DNA of 64,000 nt, taken from Lytechinus variegatus (taxonomy: Eukaryota; Echinodermata; Echinoidea; Temnopleuroida; Toxopneustidae). Location: NCBI RefSeq assembly GCF_018143015.1, contig NC_054756.1, positions 27,343,440 to 27,407,439 on the forward strand, in the 5' to 3' direction. A program made the position numbers and the translations under genes. Every line of letters begins with the position of its first letter. Within the stretch, counting starts at the first letter, position 1. The notes below the pieces were generated by a model. It did not search any database and was not told the DNA's origin. It saw nothing but the letters and a program-made list of their open reading frames with translations. Positions 24,712-36,900 of the stretch are shown here, in pieces.

Positions 24712-25055
24712 GTGTACACATCCCGCTCCCTGGGGAGTATTTGAGCGAGTCACCCAACTCCAACTTGTGCATAATGCATGCAAATCTTTCGAAATTATCT
24801 TTGAAACCACTTCATGCCGTGGGATATGCCAAGTGTACATGTCCCGCACCCTGGGGAGTATTCGAGCTGGTAACCCAACTCCACCTTGAGCATAATGCAG
24901 GTAAATCTTTGAAACCACTTCATGCTGTGGGATAATAGGCCTAGTGTACACACCCCACTCCTTGGGGAGTATTCGCGCTAACTACCTAACACCACCTTGT
25001 ACAGGTGCATGCAAATCTATTAAAATCATCTAGAACCCATTTCACGCTGCTAGAT
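24712..25055. repeat. three-unit tandem repeat, period 111-121 bp
   Basis: Units begin at 24712, 24833 and 24944. Each has GTGTACA, CCCTGGGGAGTATT, CCAACTCCA and ACCACTTCATGC in order, with divergence between units. Confidence 0.85.
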
Positions 25056-25859
25056 GGAGAAAAGCAATACAGCATGACATGGCTTGCCAGAGGGATCACA
25101 CATATTCATGAAACCAAAATGATTACATATATGTCACAAGGTAAGAGAATATAGTGATCATGGATATGCGCCTAAAGCAGGAGTTTCAAAAAGGATTCCC
25201 GTTCTTTTTTCCCAGCGACACAACAGCAGCCTGCATAATGCAGAGTTGAGTCCCAAACAAGGTATTCAACCTCACCCCCTCCAGCAAATCTAAAATAAAA
25301 TATAAAATCCGAATAATTCCAATAAAAATACTAATAAAATAATAATACTAATAAAAAATATCTCTACACAGTACTAACAAACATTCTGTACATCTATTTG
25401 GCAAATTCTCATTATACTAGTCATACCGAGTCCATCCGAGCGCTATCAAGAAATTTACATTCACGCCTTGAAATTACATAATATTTACAACTCGTTATTG
25501 GACATTCTTTGATTCTCGACCCACTCCTTTCTCACATTGCTTGAGGACATCTCCATGATTTTTTCGCATTTTTGCCTTCTTCTTTTGCTACTGTGAGCTG
25601 GTGTTTTAGCCCAAGTGCACGTTAATTTACTCGGATAAATTCGCAGATGAACTACTGATGCGAGACTCCATTTTGTGTATTACCTCGTGACAAGAGGCAT
25701 AGGATTATTAAATATGATTGTAGAAAAATTATGATTTTGGCTTCGTTTTGCAAATCGGCAGAATAATCATGTGATCTTTTCTGGGCAGTCTATGACCAAA
25801 TACATTTCAAATATCATTAAGTCATTGCTTTTATGACATTCCTCTATTAAAGGAAGCTG

Positions 25860-26041
25860 CGGGGTGTTTCATAAAGATGTTTGTAATTTGAGAGTGACTG
25901 TAAGAACAACTGGTGATCCTTCTATGCGATGAATAATTACCAATGAACATTAAAATGGTAAATATCATTTACCACAAGAAAGGATCACCAGTCATTCTTA
26001 AAGTCACTCTTAACTTGTGAACAGCTTTATGAAATGGCCCC
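25860..26041. repeat. foldback element copy
   Basis: GGGTGTTTCATAAAG...CTTTATGAAATGGCCCCC with inner AACTGGTGATCCTT/AAGGATCACCAGT. Confidence 0.75.
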
Positions 26042-26540
26042 CCTGGAGCAACTACATGTCAAAGAAATGCTAATAATTCTGAATATTTTTTTTCATTCTA
26101 ATTGAATTACGAGCAAGCAGAATTTATCGATAAAAACCATAATTTCATGTTTCTTTGAATACAATTCTATTTGGTAAACTACAATCAGAAACCTGCCCAT
26201 AACGGCCACTTTTCTTCTTTCAGTCCAGCGGTCCAATACATGTTGCACTCTGATCAGAACAAATTGTCCACCATTCAGTTTGATTAATTTGACACACCGT
26301 TTTTATCCAAATAACTCAAATATTGCAAATTCAGAGAGAACTACAAGACATATCTTCCGTCATACTTCCGACATGATGGATAACAACTTGAGAGGTATAA
26401 GGCCAAAAAATATTGTTAAAGCCGATGATGGTATTGATTTAATTTTAGTGTTGAGGAATCAACAATGGGATTGGGAAATACACATTCCCATGGCAGCTGA
26501 GTTTACACTGTGCAAACACAACATCCTACTTGAATGTTGA

Positions 26541-26571
26541 TTTATTGACGCGATTGGTGAACAGTTTTATT
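26541..26571 (-). promoter_or_regulatory. candidate NUP153 polyadenylation signals
   Basis: Two AATAAA hexamers on the minus strand (26566-26571 and 26541-26546) lie about 395-425 nt past the stop codon. Other AATAAA words occur further away, so a longer 3' UTR reaching towards 21.8 kb is also possible. Confidence 0.4.
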
Positions 26572-26965
26572 AAAAAGGCAGCCTGGTTTACACTCTGGAT
26601 ACTAAAACCAGCACCAACACCTTCTTTGGGTTTTGAGTTTAACAATGTGCCTTGGTAAAACCTCACCCAATGGACAACCTGATGTATGCTCAGAACACCG
26701 ACACCAGCACCCTACCGGAAATGACCTATTGAATAGAGTGAAAAGGATGTGCATTGAATACATGCTCTACATGAATGCAACCCAAACACCAGGAATGCAG
26801 CAACACAAACACCTCTGATACTGTCCTTTAAAGATTTCAAACAATTGCTTTGACGCGATGATACAGAGTGCGATGACCTTAAGCAGCAACATGATTAGTC
26901 AGACACGAGGGTAGAAAACAAACAAAGGGTCGGGAGGGAAAGGGGAGCGATTTAGCAAGTGTTTC

Positions 26966-27074
26966 TCATCTCTTGGCCGTCCGACGTACAGCCCTCTTGA
27001 TCTTCCTGGTCGATGTAGAATTCCCTGGTGTTGCGGAAGCATTGAACGGGTTGTCGCTCGATCCAGTAGTTGCG
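26966..27074 (-). CDS. NUP153: NUP153 exon 19 (basic C-terminus and stop)
   Basis: Encodes ATTGSSDNPFNASATPGNST then RKIKRAVRRTAKR and TGA at 26966-26968. The tail is the counterpart of human GRKIKTAVRRRK. Acceptor TTGACAG, phase 2. Confidence 0.95.
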
Positions 27075-30000
27075 CTGTCAAGAAAGGAAAAGAGAAAAGG
27101 ACAAATTTAATTGAGTATGGTTGACTGGTCTTATCGACTAGGTTTATCAGAGGTAATGCGACTTTTGCTTCTGCGACAACTGCTCCACTAATTTCTCTCC
27201 CAAGATATAAGGCGACCGTGAGAGTGGTGATATGGATTTTGGTTCAGAATGTGAGGATTAAAATCAATAATAGCTAGATTTATTAAACGCTTTTTGCCCG
27301 AAGATACAAAGCGCTGCTATTATTACCCAGGCTATAGCTGTGCTGCCATATAGGTGCTGAAGCATTCAAGGAAATTTTTCCTTCCAGGCGGATGTTTCAT
27401 AAAGCCGTTTTTATGTTACGAATGACTTTACGAACTGGTGATTGTTTCTAGGGCACTAAATCAATATCAATGATAATTTGGTGTACATAATTTTGATACC
27501 TCAAGAAAGAATCACAAGTTGCTTGTCACTAACGAACAGCTTTATGAAACACACATCGGGTACCCATTCACCTCACCTGGGTTGAGTGCAGCACAATGTG
27601 GGTAAAGTTCTTGCCGAAGGAAAACACGCCATGACTGGGAATCGAACCCACGTCCCTTAGATTGAAAGACGAGGGTCATAACCACTAGACGTGACGCCCC
27701 GATTAAGGTGAGAATTAAGGTTGGTAGGAGGCATGCTTCAGGAGCACATAACATGAAACCCTGCTGCCAAATGGTATATCTAATTCTCAGATCGTAAAAC
27801 ACCAACACGGCTAAATTCACTTCTACTACTATCAATCTCATCTAATTATCGTCTGGGCTAACAATGATTCCGTTTGAATGTCTTTCGGTCTAATACCTTG
27901 GTAGTCTAATTTCCACTAATTATTATTTTGCAAAATTTTGACAAATCAAAATTTGGTATATAACAGTTCATCGAATCATTTAGATCGAGTGGATATTAGC
28001 CAAAATAGGCATAGCCTAACTGGAGGTTGTCAAACGCAACTTGATTTTGTAGTTGCGCTAAAACGCATCTCCTTCCGCAACATCCCCAGGGGCCCGTTTC
28101 ATAAAGCGGTTCGTAAGTTACAAATGACTGGTGATCATTTCTTTGGCTAAATGATATCCCTATGTAACTGATTTAGCGCCTAAGAACAGGTTCCAGTGTG
28201 GCGTAACTTTATGAACAGCTTTATGAAACACCACCCTTGAGTTGAAATGGAGCATTCCCTTAATTAAAACATGCTTGACAAGCAGCAATTACAACATGGC
28301 ATAGGATTATGGGTATGAGGAAGGGTCAATACTCACTTGAACTGAAACGCAGTTGTACCAGGTTGTGGGGTGTTGCCACTGAAGTTGAAGGACGATTGCG
28401 GCCTTGCCCCGGCAAAGTTAAAGCCCCCTGCTGGCTGAGGGGTGGCTGCCGGGGCAACTTGCGGGGCCTGGTTGGACTGATTCCCGGTGAACTGGAAACC
28501 TCCGGCGGTCGGCCCTGACGGGGTAGCGTTGTTCGTGGCACCAAAATTGAAGGAGGGCGTCGTCGATTTGCCGAAAGAAAACCCACCTAGGCAAAATGCA
28601 AAAATAGTAGGTATTTGTAATATAATTACTTGATCATAGTTACAAATTCTATCAGCTGAAAGATGCTTTTCAACAAGGCCATAAACAATGCAAAAGAATA
28701 CACAATGAATTTTAATTTAACATAATTTGGGAGGGAAGATAGATTGGTGAATGCTGCTATTCTGTCCAGATAAGTGTATTTTCAGTATTCCTTTAAAATG
28801 AGCAAGACACACAATATACCCTTGCTATTTCAGGGATGATTTCCATATTTATGTTTCACAGTAGCTATCATTCCTTTATTGTGAATGCTGCATTATACAG
28901 GGAATGGAATCCTTCTAGAAGCTTTAGTATATTCATTATTAAAAGGTAGCCACTTACAAATCTTAGATGAATATTCCCTTAGCAACAAAAACTGCACAAA
29001 AGCATTAAGATGTAGCAGCCCCCTACCTGATGTGGCATTTGCAGTCCCACTCCCAAATGCCGGTGCTGGCTTGGTGCCGAATGCTGGCGCTACATTGGTG
29101 GAGGCACCAAATGCCTGAGCGCCCGTAGCCGATGCCCCGAGTCCACTTCCGAAGGCATTGTTGCTGCTTGTTGCACTGGCACCGCTACCAAATATCGACC
29201 CCTGGGTGGGCGTGGCTCCGAACCCCTGCGATTGCGTGTTGGCGGATCCGAAGGTGGGGTTGGCAGCTTGACCACCGAAGGGCGTGGCATTGGCTGTGGC
29301 GCTGCTGCCACCGAAGGGGTTGCTGCTGGCGCTGGTGGCAGTGGAACCAAAGGTGAAGGTTGATGGGGGCTGGGAAGCAGTGGGCGGGGCACCAAATGCA
29401 GGAGACGGGTTGGTGCTACTCCTGTTGCTACCGAATCCACCAAATCCACTTGCTGATGATGTCCCTAAGACAGAGGAAGGTAAAAGGGCAAGGTCCATAC
29501 GATTTAATCCAAGATATAGACAACTCCAACTCTCTATTTCTCTGCAAAAAAGGTCCCTCAAAATTTGAAGAATCTATTGTGCTAATCTTTCCCCGATTAG
29601 AAAGACACACTGGCTAAACTCTTACCACATTTAGAAGAAAAAGAAATAATTTCTGTAAAGGTCTGCACTATGTCAGGTTTTTTTAAGATCGTGGCCATAT
29701 CCTTTATTATTGCTAGGTGCCAATTATTTGCAAGACCTTCAAGGAATAGCTGAAGAAGCCACATGAAAAGAAAACCAACATGACTCGTTACATACCTGTA
29801 GCAGTAGAATTCGAATTTGGGGCATTCCCGAAGCTGAAACCACCTGAAGGTGCTGCAGGAGCCTTGTTGCCTGAATAAAATGGAAAACCGAAAACACTTT
29901 GAAGATGATGGAAGCAAGTAATATTACCCAAACAATCTCTATTACCTCCCATACAGAAGCATGAATTTTATGTCAAAGTGATGACATTAGGGCTTATAAG

Positions 30001-33000
30001 TGTTTTTCAAAGGACCTCTATAACTTTTAAAGTATACCTACTTCTTGAAATAAATTTTGTAAAAGGTTTCCCTTAATTTGCTGAAAATTCACATCTTCAC
30101 ATTCAAGAAATGCCTACTTTTTGTCCATAATTAATATCCTTGAAAGTATTTCCATTCAGTTGGAAATTATGTATAGAAAATGAGGAATATTCCCCATTTC
30201 AAGAAATTTCAGTTCACATTAGGCTACTAACATCACTGTGTACATGTGGGACCAGTACGAGGCTGGATCATATCCTGGCAAAGCCAACTTAATTGATTCT
30301 CAGAGGCACAACAATAAATTTTACAGAGAATAAGTTTGTTTTTAACCCCCCCTCAACAATTTTCGCGATATATCTGCTGCGCGAAATTTTTTCACCTCGC
30401 AGCTCACTGACTTTTTACATTCAAGTCTCGCGCAAATTTTGAGACCAAAATTGTGACGCCCGGGTACGCGGTTACGACATTACGCAACATTATGCAAGTG
30501 CATGTCAGACCCAAAATTGCTCATAAACGTGATTTCATGTACAATTCCAATGCAAATTGTGTATTTAGCCAAAATTCATAAATGTATCATTATTTCTACT
30601 TTTACTGATAAAACTTTATTAATTTTGCCTTGTTTATGATCAGAATTATGTCTGGAACAATTTCAATTGAAATAACAATAAAAAACAAAAAGTAAAAAAA
30701 CAAAGAAATACATAAGAAATTCATAAAACAATAAAATACATAAGAAATTTATTTCCAAACCAAAGTTTTTTTGAATTACGATTAAGAATGCTACAAAGAA
30801 AATTTTTACCAAAAATTAGCATTCTAGGAGCTTTATTTAGTGAATTAGAGCAAAAAGTATGATTTATGCATAAATTAGCATAATTAATTCATATAAAATA
30901 AAATCTCGTTATTTTGGAAAATTTTACCATACAGCCTTGTAGATTACATCGCACACTACCAGCGTGCAAATTTTTGCGTCGCTCGCGTGATCGGGGGCCA
31001 TAATGCCCCCCCCACCCGGGAATGACAAGAATCAAAATACCCGGGAGATTTAGGGTTAAAATATTACTAATGTTTTGGGATACTTTTCTAGATTCAATAG
31101 AAAGACTATTGAATCGGACCCAAGACGATTTCTTAATGCAATGTGTGTACAGCAAGAGTTCACTGATTTTTCCCTATAACTTGCTCTCATATTGTAAGCA
31201 AAAGAAGGTGGACGTCACTAGCCGTCATTTGAAAAATGCATACAGTGTTTGCTTACCCGCTCCAAAATTAAAGGATGGTGTCGTCTGGGTTTGCGGAGCA
31301 GAGGGGGCAGCAGACGTTCCAAAGTTGAATCCAGATCCACCTGAACGGTCAATAAAGAAACATTACAAACGCTCAAATCTTTGGCTCCACAATTGTAAAG
31401 TGCCTCTTGGTCTAAGACCATATTGTCTACTTTCCATCAAAATATATCCATCTGGTCTCATCCTAGTTCATCAACTAACCTTCCGGTCTAATTGCTTTTT
31501 AGTCCATTTACCACTTTTCCTATTTCCATTTGGTCCATGTGATTAGATGGACTGCTCATAACCAAATTTTCATTTGACAAAGTCCAAAATAATAAGGAAA
31601 CAAACTGGAAATCAGACAATACAGTTACTTTCTCTTCTTTACATCCGGGACCCATTTCACAGTTCAAAGATACAACAGTTGCAACTGTTGTAACTTTGCC
31701 ATTATGGCAACTTCTATGGAAACCTTGATTTTGATTGGCTGCTGAGCCCTGTTGCCATAATGGCAAAGTTACAACAGTTGCAAGTCCTTTATGAAATGGG
31801 CACCAGGGGGCCGTTTCATAAAGCGTTACAACTGTTGTAATTTCGCTATTATGGCAACTACCATGGCAACTTTGATTTTGATTGGCTGCTGAGCCCTGTT
31901 TCCACGTTAGTTGCCATAATGGCAAAATTACAACTACAGTTGCAACTCTTTATGAAACAGGCTCCAGGTCTCATCCCACATGGGCCAATCCTAGTTCGTC
32001 TCCCAACCATTTGGTCTTACTGCCATTTAGCCATTTTACCACTTTGTCCTATTCAGTCTATAGGCTATACCTATATTGTCTAAATCCACCTGTTCTTTGT
32101 GATTTATGGACTGTTTATGAACAACATTTTAATTTGTCAAAGTACAAAATAATAAGATTATGTGGAAATTAGATATATAATTACAAATCAAGATATTTCT
32201 GCTTTAGAGTACCAGCCATCCTCCCCACCCAATATTCAACAAACTCCGCTTCTGCTCCGGGCCTTTCCAATCTAGATAGTTTTGTGAACAAACCTTGGTT
32301 ATTGTTCTGGTTCTGACTTCCGAATGTAAATGCTGGTTTTGCTGGTTCCTCCTTGGCCTTTGCCACTGGAGCTCCAAAGTTGAAGGATGGCGCCGAAGCT
32401 GTTTTCTCTGGTGCTGCAGCAGAGGTTTGTCCGAAGGTGAAGGTACTAGCAGAAGTTGCGGCAGGCTCTTGGGTCTTGGCTCCAAACGCAAGACCAGCTG
32501 TTTGGGAAGGGGTGGCACTACCAAACATGAATGCTGATTTACTGTCCGTTTTCAATGCGTTAGAGGCATCCGGCTTGCTCGCACTGCTGCCACCAAAGTT
32601 GAAACTTGGTGTTGTGGAAGCGCTTGTTGGTGCCGAGGAACTTGCATCCGGAGCTGCAGTGCTGCCAAAGGTAAATGTGGGTTTACTCTCAGCTGGTTTA
32701 TCAGAAGAGTCTGTTGGTTTGGCGCCACCGAAGGTCACTGAACCAGCACCAAATGCAGGGGCCTCAGGTTTCAAGGTTGTAAGTTTGGTTGAGGAACTGC
32801 TACCAAAGGTGAAAGCGGGTGCAACTGTGGACGCACCTTCTGTCTTTTTCTCAGTGGTTCCCGCACTGGTGGAGGTCGCAGCACCGAAACTAAATCCCTT
32901 CTGTGCCGTCGGGCCATCCACCTTTGTTTCGTTCGTTTGGAAAATGTTCACATTTGGGGGAGGGCCATCTTTTTCTAGTAGCGTCTGCCCCGCAGTGGCA

Positions 33001-33889
33001 GGGCTTTGTCCAAATTTGAATCCACCTCCTATACTACTCGAACTATCAGTGCTAGCATCGTTCTGTCCGAACTTGAACCCTCCTGTGGAGGCACCAGTAG
33101 TTAATTTTAACCCACTGCTCGCAGAGCTCGACTCCGATGAACTGGCTCCGAATTTCATCCCTGTGGGCACTTTAACTTCTAGTTTTTGCTCCGTTTTTGT
33201 TTGACTTAGCAATGACGATTCAACGCTTTTGACAGCCGACGGGGGCTTCGCGTCTGTTGCTGATGAGTTGCTAAGTGTTTTGGACAGAGAAAAGTTTGTT
33301 GGTAATTTAAAGCCACCCCCTGATGAGGAAGTGGTTACTGCGCTTAAGTCCGTGCTGGCAGCGGGCTTTATACTCTGCCCTAGGCTAAGACCAGCAGGGA
33401 GTTTGAAACCCCCGCTGCTGGCATTCGTGTTTGAGTTTAACAAGTCCGAGGTTGTGGAATTACCAAACTTAAAGGCACCAGTTGCGTCTCCATTGCTTAA
33501 AGGTGTACTACCAAACTTGAATGATGAAGCTGTAAATTGGTGGGAAAGAAAAAGTAAAATTTTGTGAAAACCTGGCATGATTTAATCTATTTTGGCCTCT
33601 ATACCAACTTCAATACCTTCAAAAAGAACAAAGAACTTGCAATTAAATGTTTTTTTTTAAGTACCGGTGTGGTAACACCAGTACTTTGCAATCGCCATTA
33701 TAAAAAAAAAACAATGCCATCATCCATATTATCATCATTACCATCCCATCATCACCACCACCACCACTATCATGATCATCAATATTACCAGCACACCACC
33801 AGCACCATTATAAATCGCTACCACTACATTTTCACCATCCCCATCACCATCACCACCATCGTCATCATCATCATCATCATCAGCAGCAG

Positions 33890-33936
<47 letters not shown>

Positions 33937-33940
33937 CCAC

Positions 33941-33996
<56 letters not shown>

Positions 33997-36900
33997 CCAC
34001 CACAACCACCATCACCGCCACCATCGTCATTGTCCTCTGAATTACCTGGGGGTGCACTCAAGGTCGGCTGACTCCCTGGCTTTGGAGTCTCACACGCCAC
34101 ACACTTGAGTATCGTTGCTTTATTCCTGATCATGCATGTATCACACTCCCATTCCCCTGGCTTTGCTTTGAACTTCTCAGCTATTGTATTATTCACTGCA
34201 TGTTCCTTTGGTAGCGTCTTTGTGGCCTCCCCGCCTTTTGACTTGCCAGGCCTGGGAGTCGTACATGCCACACACGTACCAGCATTCTCTTTATTCCGGA
34301 TCATGCACGTATCGCAGTCCCATTCATCTGCTTTCTTCTTGAATTTCTCGGCCAGGCTATTGACGACTGGAGGCTTGGAGTCCGATACTATTGAAGCTGC
34401 AGGTCTTGAGGTGTTTTGTCCCGGCTTCGTTGTCGTACCCCCCAAACTTCCACAAGCATCACCATCGTTTTGTATCGAGTACGTATCACATTCCACAGAG
34501 TTTGCAGGTGGCTTGAACTTGTTTATGATTGCATTGGGCTTCGCTCCGAAAGGGGTAGACAACGTTGATGATTTCGTCGCCTTCTGTCCAGGTTTTGGCG
34601 TCGCACACGCTACACACTGGCTCGCATCCTCCTTGTTTTGTATTAAACACGTATCACATTCCCATGAAGACGCAGGGGGCTTGAACTTGTTAATGATAGA
34701 AAGTGTCTTGTCATTCTGAATATTGCTTGCACCAGAGTTTTGACCGAGGATTCCCGTTACGGGACCATTGTCCATCTTTGTTTTGGATTCCTTGGCAGAA
34801 CGTTCTTGCACCTGATACAGAGAGAAGACAGTAAATACCAGTTTCGCACGTTTTCTAAGTTGTTGCAGTGAATCGCATGTATTTTCAGTATAAAAAATAA
34901 TTTAAAACTTATTAGTACCACCATAACCAGTCATTCAATGGATGTTGTTTTCATATGCAACAAAATATAACAGAGTCTGACTGACTACCATGCTTTCGAC
35001 TTTTGGGCTGATCAAAATTCCCTGATTTTTCCCTCATTTGAAGCATTTTCCCCTGATTTAAAGGTATCTTTTTATCAAATTCCCTGATTTTTCCCCAATT
35101 GGAAAAAGTCAAATAATTTTCCCTGATTGGCTGGGAACCATGTCTGTACAGATTTCAATGAATTCAAAATAGACATTCTGCCACTTATAACATTTTCTCC
35201 AATGAAAAAATTAGGAAAATATTTCTTACTACAGGGGTAATAGTTGCTCTTGAATTTTTAAAAAGAATAGTTGACAATTTCCTCCAAGAGCTGTCACACT
35301 TCTTCCAAGAATATAACTAATAACTATCTATTTCTGCACATAAATTCAAACAAATTTAGAGGAATATTACCCTTTTTTAAGGAAAGACCGGCCCCAACAA
35401 AAAGTAATCTGTTTTGTGAAATAAGCAGTGTTAAATAACTTTATTTCATACGATTTTGATGAATTTTTTTCGTGTCAGGCTCATTGCATTTTTCGCTTTT
35501 CTTAATACAACTTATTTTAGAATATAATTCTATTCGCACAAAAACATGGTAGATTAATTGTAGATAACCATAGTAATCTTAACTGTGCGATGGTAACGGA
35601 TGAAATACTCACTTTTGAACTTGATGATGGAATGGGACCATTCTGAGTGGGTTCTGCGATTGGATAAGAAAAACAGAGTCATATCAATACAAGGCCTCTA
35701 TATTCACAATTAGAATGGCAGTCGTAAATATTTTTCGCTCCCCTCCACTTCAGCAAAACCATGCGATAAATACATCTTAATGACTGGAAGCTACTACCAG
35801 TAATAACATGAAATATTCACAGATGATTGTGTTATTGTTAATTACGAAGATAATTTTGATTGAAATTGTACACACGTTCACTAAACAAAAACAGTCATAG
35901 ATCTGTAATTCATTACTATTTACACAACTCAATGAAGAAAAATAATCATAAATTAATAAGTTTTGGCGGAAAACACAAGTTGTATTTAAAAAAAATACTG
36001 AACACTATACTTACTAGCCTCCATACCATACCATTACAGGAAACATTGCAATATTGGACAATGTACGCCATACACAAACATACCTTATACACCAAAGTTC
36101 ACACACACAATAAAACAAAGCCTAGCTTGCTTTCTACAAACATGAATGAGGCTGGGGAATCCCAACCTACTTTAATAGACTTACGGTACAGTTGTTTTTA
36201 CCAATATTGAAATGCTATGCTGTGTATTCTTGCTGATATGGATATGATTAAGAAAAAAATATCAACAACCAAAACTTCCTTGGCTACTATATTGTGAGGT
36301 GTGATAGCCTTTAATAATAATAATACATAACATTTATAAGGTGCTTACTATTGGTGTTAAGCGCACTGTGTTATGTTTATCGTTGTACTTGGGATTAAAT
36401 GAAAAGAAAAAAAAATGTGGCAAGGGAAAATGACACAGCTAATGCAACTATACTAATAATAAAAAATCAAAGTTCACACACACAATAAAACAAAGCCTAG
36501 CTTACTTTCTACAAACATGGATGAGGCTGGGGAATCCCAACCCACTTGAATAGACTTACGGTACAGTTGTTTTTACCAATACTGAAATGCTATGCTGTGT
36601 ATTCATGTTACTATGGATGTAATTTAGGAGTACCAAGATAACAACCAAGGCAAGTCTAACTCCATTGGCTACTATTATTGTGTGGTGTGATAGTCTTTAT
36701 TCAGTTGTTTAATACACTTTCAATCAAAAGAAATTAGAAATTTGAGGACAAAAATTATAATTCTGCCACCCAATAACTTTGATGAATGGCTTAAAATTAA
36801 ATGGCTGTTGGAATTATTTCACAATGAAAATTACAGCTGGAAAGTATTTTTTAATTTTATTTTTGTTTTTATCAAACAAGCCCAGGACCCAGATGTGATT

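Larger units (their letters stand above)
21706..26540. other. NUP153 3' flank, no gene seen
   Basis: Mostly low in transposons compared with the rest of the window. Either a very long NUP153 3' UTR or intergenic. It holds one hairpin repeat (23379), a three-unit tandem repeat (24712) and a foldback (25860). Short minus-strand frames near 21.9-22.3 kb show no recognisable domain. Confidence 0.5.

Noticed and set aside
32353..33204. 283-codon plus-strand frame opposite the FG exon
   Set aside because: Shadow of the low-complexity FG repeats on the other strand.
33738..34045. Poly-Asp extension after the fourth zinc finger
   Set aside because: It lies beyond a donor (GTAATT) that joins in phase to the next exon; the Asp run is the intronic CAT repeat.
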